This document shows, piece by piece, positions 7,732 through 16,540 of a stretch of 64,000 nt of DNA. A model generated the notes under the pieces. It was not told the DNA's origin. It searched no databases and saw nothing but the letters and a program-made list of their open reading frames with translations. The position numbers and the translations under genes are program-made. The stretch lies in assembly GCA_046297455.1 (NCBI GenBank), contig JBKBIT010000010.1:62001-126000 (forward strand), in the 5' to 3' direction. Position 1 is the first letter of the stretch; each line of letters begins with the position of its first letter. The DNA is from ZYF759 sp046297455. Lineage in GTDB: Bacteria > Pseudomonadota > Alphaproteobacteria > Rhizobiales > Rhizobiaceae.

Positions 7732-8904
7732 TTACTCGGCCTCTTGCTCGACGCGGGCGACCTCGTGCCACATGCCGTCGCGAATCTGGGAGATGACGAC
7801 CAGATTGCTGCCCTGGTGGTCCTCGCCATAGTTCAGATCCGTGTCGTTGATCGGATCATAGTACGCGATACCCTGCATGGCGGTGCGGAACGTGTCGGGG
7901 TTGAGGTCCTGACCGGCTGCCTCAAGCGCCTGAACGAGGGTCTTGGCAGCCCCGTAGCCGAGCTGGGCCGCGGTGCCGACGGGCTCACCGTGCGCAGCCT
8001 GGTAGGCCTGTGCCCATTCAGCCACTTCCGGCACGTCCAGACGCGCTTCGAAGTCGACCCAGCCGGCCGCTGCGTAATAGCCCTCGGTCACGCCTTCCGG
8101 CACCTTGGCGATGACGGTGTTCATGCCGGCCGAAGACCCGATGAAGACAACATCGTCCCAACCCAGACGCTTGGCGGTGCCCAGCGCAATGATGATCGGG
8201 CGCACGGCAATGCCCATAGAGACGATCTGGCAACCGGAATCACGCAGGCGCTGGATGGCGCCGACGAATTCCTGCTCGTCCGGACGATGCTGGGTCTCGT
8301 CGGCATACTCGATGCCAAGCGCCTCGGCCTCGTCGACGGTGGCTTCATGCACTTCCAGGCCGAAGTCGGACGGAATGTACATCGAGCAGACCTTGGTTGC
8401 CCCCGTCTCGTCGACCAGGTGGCGGATACCGGCGCGAAGCTGGTCGTAGTAGGAAGAGAACGCCGTCCACTTGAAGCTGATGTCGCCATCCAGCATCTGG
8501 CGGGCGGCTGTCAGCGGGCTGATATTGTGGACCTGTGCCTGCTCCATGATCGGGAAGCCGGCAATGTTCATCGGCGTACCCAGATTCAGGATCATCGCGA
8601 AGACCTGGTCGGAATTGACCAGCTTGTTGAAGTTCTGCACCGCACGCGGGACCTGGTAGCCGTGATCTTCGACGATGAAGTTGATCTGCCGGCCATGGAT
8701 GCCGCCGGCTTCGTTGACCTCGTCGAAAACCATCTGCGCGGCACGGATGGCGCCGACATTGAAGGCCGCGAAGACGCCGGACAGATCACCATTGGAGCCG
8801 ATGCGGATCTCGGTGTCTGTGACGCCCTGCTGGGCAAAGGCGCTGGTGGACAGGCCAGCGGCCAGCCCCAGTGCCAGGATGCTCTTTCCGAAAGCTTTCC
8901 TCAT
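7732..8904 (-). CDS. LIV-type ABC transporter substrate-binding protein
   Basis: A 390-residue periplasmic receptor of the Peripla_BP_6 (LivK) family. The signal peptide is MRKAFGKSILALGLAAG followed by STSAFA, cleaved before QQGVTDTEIRIG. The mature part shows the usual start (EIRIGSNGDLSGVFAAFN), then VFDEVNEAGGIHGRQINFIVEDHGY and a C-terminal DTDLNYGEDHQGSNLVVISQIRDG. I chose the start at 8904 rather than the longer frame because AGGAGG sits six bases before it and the signal peptide then begins correctly. It is the last gene of the leftward livHMGF/acyl-CoA synthetase run. The receptor selects the ligand. Association with an acyl-CoA synthetase suggests an aromatic, fatty or hydroxy acid rather than leucine; that is inference. 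Confidence 0.9.
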   Translation of the reverse strand: MRKAFGKSILALGLAAGLSTSAFAQQGVTDTEIRIGSNGDLSGVFAAFNVGAIRAAQMVFDEVNEAGGIHGRQINFIVEDHGYQVPRAVQNFNKLVNSDQVFAMILNLGTPMNIAGFPIMEQAQVHNISPLTAARQMLDGDISFKWTAFSSYYDQLRAGIRHLVDETGATKVCSMYIPSDFGLEVHEATVDEAEALGIEYADETQHRPDEQEFVGAIQRLRDSGCQIVSMGIAVRPIIIALGTAKRLGWDDVVFIGSSAGMNTVIAKVPEGVTEGYYAAAGWVDFEARLDVPEVAEWAQAYQAAHGEPVGTAAQLGYGAAKTLVQALEAAGQDLNPDTFRTAMQGIAYYDPINDTDLNYGEDHQGSNLVVISQIRDGMWHEVARVEQEAE

Positions 8905-8948
8905 TTCATTCCTCCTAGGTGGTTTCTCTCCCTGTACGACCCTTGTTC

Positions 8949-10844
8949 TCATCCCTGGCCGTACATGTCGTCGATCAGCTTCTTGTGCTTTGTTTCAACG
9001 AAGCTGCGTTTCAGCTTCATCGTGGCGGTCAACTCCTCGTCTTCGGCAGTCAACAGCACATCGATCAAGCGGAAGTCCTTGATTTGCTCCACACGCGCAA
9101 AGTCGCGATTGGTCTCCTCCACAACGCTCTGGATGAGGTCGCGCACCTCCTGCGCCGCACAGAGCGACTTGAAATTGTTGAACGGCACCTTCCGATCCTG
9201 CGCATATTTCTCGACATTTTCCTGGTCGATCATGATCAGGCAGGTCAGATATTTGCGCTTGTCACCGATCACCACGGCATCCGAGATATAGGGCGAGAAC
9301 TTCAGCCGGTTCTCGATCTCTGCCGGGGTGATGTTCTTGCCTCCGGCGGTGATGATGATGTCCTTGACGCGGCCGGTCACGAAGAGGAAGCCCTCGTTGT
9401 CCAGCCTTCCGACGTCACCGGTCAGAAGCCAACCATCCTCGGTCACAGTCTCGGCGGTCTTGTCAGGCTTGTTCCAGTAGCCCTTGAAGACATTGGGGCC
9501 GCGATACTGGATCTCGCCGCCCTCACCGATGCGCAGCTCGCCTCCCGGAACGACCGGCCCGACCGAACCACGCTTCTTCTTCTCGATCAGGTTGACGGAG
9601 ATGACACCGGAGCTCTCGGTCATGCCGTAGCCTTCCAGCAGCGTGATGCCCACGGCACCATACCATTTGAGCAGTTCGGGCGAGATCGGCGCCGCGCCCG
9701 TTGTGCCACGCCGCAGCCGGTCGAAGCCCAGCATGAGGCGCAGATTCCGGAGCACGAAGAAATCCCAGAACGCGTAGGAGATGCGGGTGCCGAGCGGCAC
9801 CGGGTCCCCGTTCTCGATCGCCTCCAGCCGCTTCATGCCGGTCCGGATCGCCTGCCGATAGGCCAATTTGCCCAGCAGGGTCGCCTCGCCAGCCATGATC
9901 GATATCCGGCTGTAGACCTTCTCCCAGACCCGCGGGACCGCGGTGAAGACATGTGGCGAGACCTCGCGCACATTGTCGAAGACCGTTTCCGGGCTTTCGG
10001 CAAAGTTGATGGTCGATTTCAGCCCGATCGGGGTAAAGACCGAGATCAGCCGCTCGAGGATGTGGCAAAGCGGCAGGAAGCAGACCTGCTCCTCTCCCTG
10101 GTTGACGGGCAGTGTCAGGACCGCGCCGATGATGGAGACGATGATGTTCTGGTGGCTGATCATCGCGCCCTTGGGCGGGCCGGTGGTACCGGACGTATAG
10201 ACGAGGATCGCCGTGTCGGAAGGCTCCGACCGTGCGATCTCCTCCTCGAACCGGTTGGGATTGTCCTTCAAGAACTCGCGTCCGATCCGGTAGAGATCGT
10301 CGAGGAAGATGACCTTGTCGTCCTGGAACTCGTGCAGTCCCTCGCGATCGAGAACGATCACCTTGATGAGTCCGGGCACGCGGTCGCGGATGGTGAGGTA
10401 CTTGTCGAGCTGCTCCTCGCCCTCGACGATCAGGAAACGGCTGTCTGAATCGTTGACCAGATACTCGAGCTGGCTGGACGAATCCGTCGTGTAGACGCCG
10501 GAGACGATGCCGCCGACGGACTGGATGCCCAGATCGGCATAGATCCATTCCTTGTTGTCTTCCGACAGAAGCGAGACGACCTCGCCACGCTTCAGTCCGA
10601 GCGAGACAAGTCCCAGGCCGATCAGGCGCGCGTGATCGTAGAACTCCCGCCAAGTGTAGGACAGCCAGATGCCGAAATCCTTCTCGCGATGCGCGACCTT
10701 GTCGCCCATCTCCGTGCAGCGCTGGCGGAACAGCTTCACCAGCGTGTCGCAGCCATCGAAATAGAACGGCCCCTTGCTGAGGTTCTGATTGAAGGAGAAC
10801 CCGCGCACGGTCTGTTGCGGGGGGATTTTCTCAACCACGGTCAT
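8949..10844 (-). CDS. AMP-forming long-chain acyl-CoA synthetase
   Basis: A 631-residue ANL-superfamily ligase that activates a carboxylic acid as acyl-AMP and then acyl-CoA. The ATP-binding P-loop is YTSGTTGPPKGAMIS. The A5-type motif is GYGMTESSG. The hinge and catalytic region is DGWLLTGDVGRLDNEGFLFVTGRVKDIIITAGGKNITPAEIEN, with the conserved lysine in GGKNITP. Length and order match FadD15-type long-chain synthetases. GGGAGGAAGAC precedes the ATG. It sits between livF and the binding-protein gene of the same transporter, 21 bases after livF and 44 bases before the receptor gene. Import and CoA trapping of the substrate are therefore likely coupled. A paralogue heads the second LIV locus. 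Chain-length preference cannot be read from the sequence. Confidence 0.9.
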   Translation of the reverse strand: MTVVEKIPPQQTVRGFSFNQNLSKGPFYFDGCDTLVKLFRQRCTEMGDKVAHREKDFGIWLSYTWREFYDHARLIGLGLVSLGLKRGEVVSLLSEDNKEWIYADLGIQSVGGIVSGVYTTDSSSQLEYLVNDSDSRFLIVEGEEQLDKYLTIRDRVPGLIKVIVLDREGLHEFQDDKVIFLDDLYRIGREFLKDNPNRFEEEIARSEPSDTAILVYTSGTTGPPKGAMISHQNIIVSIIGAVLTLPVNQGEEQVCFLPLCHILERLISVFTPIGLKSTINFAESPETVFDNVREVSPHVFTAVPRVWEKVYSRISIMAGEATLLGKLAYRQAIRTGMKRLEAIENGDPVPLGTRISYAFWDFFVLRNLRLMLGFDRLRRGTTGAAPISPELLKWYGAVGITLLEGYGMTESSGVISVNLIEKKKRGSVGPVVPGGELRIGEGGEIQYRGPNVFKGYWNKPDKTAETVTEDGWLLTGDVGRLDNEGFLFVTGRVKDIIITAGGKNITPAEIENRLKFSPYISDAVVIGDKRKYLTCLIMIDQENVEKYAQDRKVPFNNFKSLCAAQEVRDLIQSVVEETNRDFARVEQIKDFRLIDVLLTAEDEELTATMKLKRSFVETKHKKLIDDMYGQG

Positions 10845-10865
10845 GTCTTCCTCCCTTGTCCCGGC

Positions 10866-11678
10866 CTAGCGCCACGTCTTCTTCTGCTTCCAGCGCTTGC
10901 TTCCGCGCGGCGAATGATCCTGGACACCCAGATAGAACTCCTGCACGTCCTTGGACGCAAGAAGGCGATCCGACGTGTCAGCCATCACGATACGGCCCAG
11001 TTCCATCACATAACCGTAGTCGGCGACTTCGAGCGCGACCCTGGCGTTCTGCTCCACCAGCATCATCGTGACGCCGCGTTCCTTGTTGAGGCGCCGTACG
11101 ATCTGGAAGATCTCCTTCACCAGAAGCGGCGACAGGCCGAGGCTGGGCTCGTCGAGAAGCATCACCTTGGGCCGCGCCATCAGCCCGCGCCCGATCGCCA
11201 GCATCTGCTGCTGGCCGCCCGACAAGGTGCCAGCTGCCTGGTTGCGCCGCTCTCTGAGGATCGGAAAATAGGAGAACACCATCTCCTCGTCTTCGGCGAT
11301 GCCCGCGATGTCGTTGCGCGTATAGGCGCCCATCCTGAGATTTTCGGCAACGGTCAGCAGTGGGAAAACCTCCCGCCCTTCCGGGACATGGACGATGCCC
11401 ATGCGCACGACCTTGTCGGGGCTTGCGCCGGCGATGTTCTGGCCCTGGTAGAGCACCTCGCCCTTTTCCGGATCCATCACGCCGGACACTGTCTTCAACA
11501 GTGTCGTCTTGCCGGCGCCGTTGGCGCCCAACACGGTGACGATCTGCCCTTCACGAACGTCCAGCGAGCAGCCGCGAATGGCCATGATCGGGCCGTAGAA
11601 GCTCTCCAGATTGCGTATCGACAGAACGACGTCGCCGACTTCGGACTTCGAACGCTCGGCCATCACGGTCGCGTTCAT
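10866..11678 (-). CDS. livF: LIV-type ABC transporter ATP-binding protein LivF
   Basis: A 270-residue cytoplasmic ATPase of the LivF subclass, one half of the ATPase dimer driving the LIV-type importer. Walker A is GANGAGKTTLLKT (about residue 50), the ABC signature is LSGGQQQMLAIGRGLM, Walker B is VMLLDEPSLGLSP, and the switch His lies in MMLVEQNARVALEVADYGYVMELGRI. Its ATG overlaps the livG stop by four bases (ATGA), so translation is probably coupled. The C-terminal tail is basic (SKRWKQKKTWR), a feature shared with the LivF of the second locus, which supports common ancestry of the two systems. Confidence 0.93.
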   Translation of the reverse strand: MNATVMAERSKSEVGDVVLSIRNLESFYGPIMAIRGCSLDVREGQIVTVLGANGAGKTTLLKTVSGVMDPEKGEVLYQGQNIAGASPDKVVRMGIVHVPEGREVFPLLTVAENLRMGAYTRNDIAGIAEDEEMVFSYFPILRERRNQAAGTLSGGQQQMLAIGRGLMARPKVMLLDEPSLGLSPLLVKEIFQIVRRLNKERGVTMMLVEQNARVALEVADYGYVMELGRIVMADTSDRLLASKDVQEFYLGVQDHSPRGSKRWKQKKTWR

Positions 11679-12460
11679 GCGAGCACCTCCTGCTTCTCGT
11701 CAGTCGCGCCGATATAGGCCTCGATCACCTTCGGATCGTTCTGCACTTCCTGCGGCGTGCCAAGCGACAGCGCCTTGCCGTCGGCCAGAGCCAGCACGCG
11801 GTCGGAGACTGCCGAGACCAGGTGCATGTCGTGCTCGACCATGATGACGGTGATGCCCATCTGCTTCTTGATGTCCTCGACCCAGAAGGCGACATCCTGG
11901 GTTTCCTCGACCGAAAGGCCGGAGGCCGGCTCGTCAAGCAGGAGCAGTCGGGGTTCGATGGCGAGCGCCCTGCCCATCTCGACGATCTTGCGCACGCCGT
12001 AAGGCAGGCCGGCGATGTATTTCTCGCGATAGGCCTGCAGATCGAGGAAATCGATCACCCTCTCGATCGCCTCGCGGTGTCGCCGCTCTTCCCGCCTTAC
12101 GAAAGGCGTGAAGAGCAGTTCGGTGACGAAATTGCTCTGGCGATGCCGGTGGCGGCCGACCAGCAGGTTCTGCATCACGGTCGCATGCTCGAAAAGCTCG
12201 ATGTTCTGGAAGGTGCGGGCAATGCCGAGCGTGGCAATGTCGTACGCCTTCCTGCCGAGGATCGACTTGCCGTCGAAACGGATGTCCCCCTCGGCGGGAT
12301 TGTAGAAGCGCGAGATCAGGTTGAAGACCGTCGACTTGCCCGCGCCGTTGGGGCCGACGAGGGCGAAGACCTCGCCCTCCTCTACGTTGAAGGACACCTG
12401 GTTGACGGCGACCACGCCGCCGAAGCGCAGCGTCACATTGTCGAATTCCAGCAGGCTCAT
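11675..12460 (-). CDS. livG: LIV-type ABC transporter ATP-binding protein LivG
   Basis: A 261-residue ATPase, partner of LivF. It shows Walker A GPNGAGKSTVFNLI, the LivG-specific insert with ARTFQNIELFEHATVMQNLLVGRH, signature LPYGVRKIVEMGRALA, Walker B LLLLDEPASGLS and switch MVEHDMHLVSAVSDRVLAL. The signature LPYG instead of LSGG is normal for LivG. The ATG overlaps the livM stop by four bases. It is the third gene of livH-livM-livG-livF. Confidence 0.93.
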   Translation of the reverse strand: MSLLEFDNVTLRFGGVVAVNQVSFNVEEGEVFALVGPNGAGKSTVFNLISRFYNPAEGDIRFDGKSILGRKAYDIATLGIARTFQNIELFEHATVMQNLLVGRHRHRQSNFVTELLFTPFVRREERRHREAIERVIDFLDLQAYREKYIAGLPYGVRKIVEMGRALAIEPRLLLLDEPASGLSVEETQDVAFWVEDIKKQMGITVIMVEHDMHLVSAVSDRVLALADGKALSLGTPQEVQNDPKVIEAYIGATDEKQEVLA

Positions 12461-13557
12461 CGCATCCGCTCCGTCTTGAGATAGCTCTTCTGCCGGCGGA
12501 ACATGTCCTTGCGGTAGAAGGGGAAGAGCTGGAAGTAGGTTCTGATCTTCAGCCAGCGGCCGTAGATGCCCCGCGGCTCAAAGAGCATGAAGACCACGAG
12601 GATCAGGCCGAACACGGCCGTCTCCATGCCCGGCACCGAGAAGGCGCGGGTCCCGAACAGCCAGTTGAGATTGTCGCGCGCCATCGAGATCGACTGCGGC
12701 AGGAGCGCGATCACCGCCGCACCGAAGAACGCGCCGTGGATCGAACCGAGACCACCGATCACGATCGCCAGCAGCAGCTGGATCGAGATGATGATGTTGA
12801 AGGTCTCGTTGTTGAAGACGCCGGCATAATGGCCGATCAGCGCCCCGGCCAGGCCGGTGATGCCGGCCGATATGCCGAAGGACAGCGCCTTGGTACGCGC
12901 GATGTTGACGCCCATCGCCTGGGCCGAGATCTCCGAATCCCTGACCGCGGCAAAGGCCCGCCCCAGGGGCGAGCGCATCAGGTTGCGGTAGAAGAACAGC
13001 ACCAGGAGCGTCACCGCCAGCGCCAGATAGTAGAAGTGAATCGGCGTGCGATAGCGGTCGATGGTCAACCCGAATATCTCGATCGCCGGCGCAAACAGTC
13101 CCTGCACGCCGTTGGTCAGCGGCGCAGCGATGACGATGAAGTCGTCGACCAGGATGTTGATGGCCAACGTGGCGATCGCCAGATAGACGCCGTGGAGCCT
13201 CGTGATCGGCATGGCGATCAGCGCACCGCATATTCCCGCGATCAGTCCCGCCAGCGGGAACGACACGATGAAGGGCAGTCCCATCCTCTGTTGCAACAGC
13301 ACGTTGGCGTAAGCGCCGATGGCCAGGAACGCCGCATGCCCCAGGCTTGCCTGGCCGGTCTGGCCGACCAGGATCATCAGGCCCATGCAGGCGATCGACC
13401 AGATCAGAAGGCTGGTCATCTCGCCCAGCCAGTAGGACCCGAGATAAAGCGGCAGCACCAGAACGATGACCAGCAGGAGCGCATACCAGCCGAACTGGTA
13501 GCGATGCTGGAACATGTTGATGTCGGCGTCGTAGCTCGTTTTGAAAACCGTTCTCAT
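12457..13557 (-). CDS. livM: LIV-type ABC transporter permease LivM
   Basis: A 366-residue inner-membrane permease with about ten hydrophobic segments. The BPD_transp_2 hallmark regions are MILVGQTGQASLGHAAFLAIGAY and GSIHGAFFGAAVIALLPQSI. The N-terminal extension FKTSYDADINMFQHRYQFGW resembles YKTSYQADYALFPVR at the start of the LivM of the second locus, another sign that the two transporters are paralogous. It ends with a basic cytoplasmic tail. The stop overlaps livG, and GAGGGCAGGG precedes the ATG. Confidence 0.92.
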   Translation of the reverse strand: MRTVFKTSYDADINMFQHRYQFGWYALLLVIVLVLPLYLGSYWLGEMTSLLIWSIACMGLMILVGQTGQASLGHAAFLAIGAYANVLLQQRMGLPFIVSFPLAGLIAGICGALIAMPITRLHGVYLAIATLAINILVDDFIVIAAPLTNGVQGLFAPAIEIFGLTIDRYRTPIHFYYLALAVTLLVLFFYRNLMRSPLGRAFAAVRDSEISAQAMGVNIARTKALSFGISAGITGLAGALIGHYAGVFNNETFNIIISIQLLLAIVIGGLGSIHGAFFGAAVIALLPQSISMARDNLNWLFGTRAFSVPGMETAVFGLILVVFMLFEPRGIYGRWLKIRTYFQLFPFYRKDMFRRQKSYLKTERMR

Positions 13558-13567
13558 GGCCCTGCCC

Positions 13568-14443
13568 TCACACTTTCTTCGCGTGGACCTGGGCCAGGAT
13601 TCCGTGCGGTCGGAACACCAGGATCAGGAACAGGAGCAGATACGGCATGATCTGCGCGTAGCCGGACGGCATGTAGCGGCCCGCGAACGGCTCGATCACG
13701 CCGATGATGATGCCGCCAAGCAGCGCGCCGGGCAGCGAGCCGAAGCCGCCGATGACGGCCGCAGCGAAAGCCTTGATGCCGAGCAGGCCGATCGAGGGAT
13801 CGATCGACCCCTTGGAGGCAAACAGGATGCCGGCGACCGCCGCTGTCATGCCCGAGAGCGCCCAGATCAGCGAATGGACGCGCTTGACGGGGATACCCAT
13901 GTAGTAGGCCGCCAGCTGGTTCTGCGAGGAAGCCTGCATCGCCACGCCGAGCTTGGTCCGGTTGAAATAGAGCCAGAGGACTACCGTCAGGATAATCGTG
14001 ACGATGATGACGAACACCTCGTCCAGCCCGAGTACCAACCCTCCGAAGCGTACGTCGCGGCCGGCGATCGGCGAGGCCAGCGAGATCGGCTCATGCCCCC
14101 AGATCGCGCCTGCGATGAAGCGCAGCACGAAGCCCAACGCGATGGTCAGGATCACCAGCGCGATCTGCGACTGGCCGAACATGCGCCGGATGACGATCAG
14201 GTCGAGCGCATAGCCGAACATGCCCATCGCCGCGATCGCCACCGGCACGGAGACCCAGAAAGGCAGGCCCATGAATTGCGGGTTGGTCAGGCCGACGCAG
14301 ATGAAGGCGCCGAGCATCATGAAGTCGCCCTGAGCGAAATTCACGCCCTCCGTCGCCTTGTAGATGAGCACGAAGCCCATGGCGATGAGGCCGTAGATAC
14401 AGCCATTTGCCAGGCCGCTGACGAGCAGTTGCAAGACGTCCAA
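13568..14443 (-). CDS. livH: LIV-type ABC transporter permease LivH
   Basis: A 291-residue inner-membrane permease, the first of the four transporter subunits. It begins DVLQLLVSGLANGCIYGLIAMGFVLIYKATEGVNFAQGDFMMLGAF, with the conserved NFAQGDFMMLG loop, and ends with GGFGSLPGALLGGIIIGVIE and PHGI. The start codon is TTG at 14443. It is supported by GGAGGAG eight bases upstream and by family alignment of the N-terminus; no ATG fits. About 100 bases with no recognisable gene separate it from the upstream oxidoreductase. This gap could carry an internal promoter, but everything points leftwards and could be one transcript from tetR to the receptor gene. Confidence 0.92.
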   Translation of the reverse strand: MDVLQLLVSGLANGCIYGLIAMGFVLIYKATEGVNFAQGDFMMLGAFICVGLTNPQFMGLPFWVSVPVAIAAMGMFGYALDLIVIRRMFGQSQIALVILTIALGFVLRFIAGAIWGHEPISLASPIAGRDVRFGGLVLGLDEVFVIIVTIILTVVLWLYFNRTKLGVAMQASSQNQLAAYYMGIPVKRVHSLIWALSGMTAAVAGILFASKGSIDPSIGLLGIKAFAAAVIGGFGSLPGALLGGIIIGVIEPFAGRYMPSGYAQIMPYLLLFLILVFRPHGILAQVHAKKV

Positions 14444-14542
14444 GACGCTATCTCCTCCACTTCACGCGGGTTCTGCCCGCTTAGCTCACTTTTTTCTGGC
14501 ATGCCGCGCCGGCTCCTCCCGCCACCGCGACCGCCGCGCACC

Positions 14543-15574
14543 CTAGGGCGCGATGAATACCTTTCCGTCCGGCTTCGCCAGTTCGTCAGGCACCCGCGAC
14601 ATGGCGTCTTCCAGCCGGACAATGGCCGTCACGTCCGTCTTCCAGCGGCCGTCGGCAAAGCGCTTCTGCGCTTCCATCACCACAGCGGCCGTGCGTTCGG
14701 GGGGCGTCACACGCATCCATTCGGTCAGCCAGAAACCCTCGATACGCTTACCCATGAAGATGAGCTGGCCCGGTTCTGGGATGATCGTGTCGCCCGAATC
14801 CATGCGCCCGTAGATCACCCAGCGTGCGCCTCTTCCCATCGCGTTGAAGACCTGGCCCGCCATCGAGCCCGTCACCGCATCCAGAAAGACCCGCGGCTTT
14901 TCTTCCTTCAGCACCGCAGCAAGTTTTTCCTCGAAGTCGGGCGCGGTGACGTTCAATACATGGGCTGCGCCAGCGGCGGCCAGATGGCCGTCATCGTCGC
15001 GGCGCACCAGCGCGATGGGCCGATAGCCCTCGTCGCGCGCAGCACCCATAATCAGCTTGCAAAGCTGGCTCGCAGCTGCCGACAGAACGAAAGATTTGGC
15101 GCCCTCTTCCCGCACGAGATCGAACATGGCGAGCGCTGTCAGCGGATTGACGATGAAGGCCGCCGCATCCTCGTCGCGCACCTGATCGATGACGGGAATG
15201 GTGGAGCGCATGTCGGCCAACGCGTATTCGGCCCAACTGCCCGAACCCGACTTTCCGGTTGCAAAGGCAACCCGATTGCCAACCAGCGCCTGCGCACCGG
15301 CTCCGGCGGCAACCACCTCGCCCACGCCTTCGAAGCCGGGCGGCCGGCCCATCTGGCGAGGCTGCCCATAAAGACCCTTGATGAACATGACATCCGACGG
15401 ATTGACCGCCGCAAGCCCGACCTTGATCACCACCTGTCCGTCGCCTGGTTCTGGGACATCGATCTCGCCCGGCTCGACATAGGGTGCCATAGCCTCCAGC
15501 ACGACGCCGGAATGGTCTTTCGAATAGCCATCGTGCTTCTGCAGCAGGGCTTTCATGCGAGCGGGAACATTCAT
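14543..15574 (-). CDS. Zinc-free MDR oxidoreductase (quinone reductase/enoyl reductase-like), copy 2
   Basis: A 343-residue medium-chain dehydrogenase/reductase. It contains the GroES-like fold with VNPSDVMFIKGLYGQPRQMGRPPGFEGVGEVVAAG (about 45-85) and a nucleotide-binding domain around residues 140-240 (KSFVLSAAASQLCKLIMGAARDEGYRPIALVRRD). No structural zinc cysteines are seen, consistent with the QOR/enoyl-reductase branch that uses NADPH to reduce C=C bonds. The start at 15574 overlaps the stop of the upstream MDR gene as ATGA, so the pair is translationally coupled. The longer frame upstream is just the overlap region. In this operon it may reduce an enoyl intermediate or a side product of acyl-CoA breakdown; the exact reaction is unknown. 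Confidence 0.85.
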   Translation of the reverse strand: MNVPARMKALLQKHDGYSKDHSGVVLEAMAPYVEPGEIDVPEPGDGQVVIKVGLAAVNPSDVMFIKGLYGQPRQMGRPPGFEGVGEVVAAGAGAQALVGNRVAFATGKSGSGSWAEYALADMRSTIPVIDQVRDEDAAAFIVNPLTALAMFDLVREEGAKSFVLSAAASQLCKLIMGAARDEGYRPIALVRRDDDGHLAAAGAAHVLNVTAPDFEEKLAAVLKEEKPRVFLDAVTGSMAGQVFNAMGRGARWVIYGRMDSGDTIIPEPGQLIFMGKRIEGFWLTEWMRVTPPERTAAVVMEAQKRFADGRWKTDVTAIVRLEDAMSRVPDELAKPDGKVFIAP

Positions 15575-16539
15575 GGTTTCAGCACCAGCTTTCCTGTCGC
15601 GCCACGACCGAGCACGCGCTTGAGTATGGCAGGAGCGTCGGCCAGCGGGTAGACGCCCTCGATCACCGGCTTCACCTTCCCAGCGGCATACCATGCCAGA
15701 AGCTCGCCCATATTGTCGGCATAGGCCTTCGGCTCGCGCTGGGTGAAGGCGCCCCAGAAAACGCCGACCACGGAAAAGCCCTTCACCAGGGTCAGGTTAA
15801 CCGGGAGTTTTGGAATGGTGCCCGAGGCGAAACCGATGACCAGCAGCCTGCCGCCCCATGCCATCGAGCGCGCCAGGGCATCGAAGCTGTCGCCGCCGAC
15901 GGGATCGAAGGCGACATCCACGCCATTGCCCTCGGTCGCCTTCTTCAAATCATCCTTCAGATTGTCGTAACCGAGGACGATGTCGGCGCCGGCGTCGCGC
16001 GCGATCTGCCGTTTCTCCTCGGTCGAAGCGACGCCGATCACGGTCGCGCCCATGGCCTTGCCAATCTGAACGGCCGCGATGCCGGTCAGGCCCGAAGCGC
16101 CGAGCACGCACAGCGTCTCGCCCGGTTGAAGCTGGCCGCGCTGCTTGAGCGCGTAGTGCGAGGTCCCATAGCCGCACATCAGTGCGCAGGCGTCCTCAAA
16201 GGACACGCCATCGGGAAGCGGAAAGACGGTCTTGGCCGATGCGGCCATCTTCTCGGCATAGGCGCCAAGCGTGCCAAGCGTCGCAACCCTGTCACCGACC
16301 TTGACCGAGGTAACGCCCTCGCCCACGGCCACGACCGGTCCTGCCATCTCCATGCCGGGGACGAAAGGCGGCTCGGGCTTCATCTGGTAAAGCCCCTGCA
16401 CCAGCAGGCCATCAGGGAAATTGACCCCGATCGCCTCGGCCGCGATCACGACCTCGCCCGGACCGGCCTGCGGTTCGGGCCAGTCGGCATATTCGAGCGC
16501 CTCGAGCGGCGCAAAATCCCTGGCGACGATGGCCTTCAT
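15571..16539 (-). CDS. NADPH:quinone oxidoreductase-type MDR enzyme, copy 1
   Basis: A 322-residue MDR-family enzyme of the QOR type. It begins MKAIVARDFAPLEALEYADWPEPQ and carries GVNFPDGLLVQGLYQMKPEPPFVPGMEMAGPVVAVG. The Rossmann segment is CVLGASGLTGIAAVQIGKAMGATVIGVAS at about 145-173, followed by DPVGGDSFDALARSMAWGGRLLVIGFASG. Zinc ligands are absent. It lies one base after the acyl-CoA dehydrogenase stop and is coupled to the next MDR gene. Close relatives act on quinones, enones or short acrylyl-CoA. Two MDR genes in tandem suggest two reductive steps or substrates; this is inference. Confidence 0.87.
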   Translation of the reverse strand: MKAIVARDFAPLEALEYADWPEPQAGPGEVVIAAEAIGVNFPDGLLVQGLYQMKPEPPFVPGMEMAGPVVAVGEGVTSVKVGDRVATLGTLGAYAEKMAASAKTVFPLPDGVSFEDACALMCGYGTSHYALKQRGQLQPGETLCVLGASGLTGIAAVQIGKAMGATVIGVASTEEKRQIARDAGADIVLGYDNLKDDLKKATEGNGVDVAFDPVGGDSFDALARSMAWGGRLLVIGFASGTIPKLPVNLTLVKGFSVVGVFWGAFTQREPKAYADNMGELLAWYAAGKVKPVIEGVYPLADAPAILKRVLGRGATGKLVLKP

Positions 16540-16540
16540 G

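Noticed and set aside
7393..9291. 632-codon rightward frame opposite the receptor and acyl-CoA synthetase genes
   Set aside because: Antisense shadow of two well-supported leftward genes; the translation has no family motifs and is His/Arg/Asp-rich as expected from high-G+C antisense frames.
13541..15652. 703-codon rightward frame opposite livH and an MDR gene
   Set aside because: Antisense shadow: low-complexity His/Asp/Arg-rich product, while the leftward frames carry LivH and MDR motifs.
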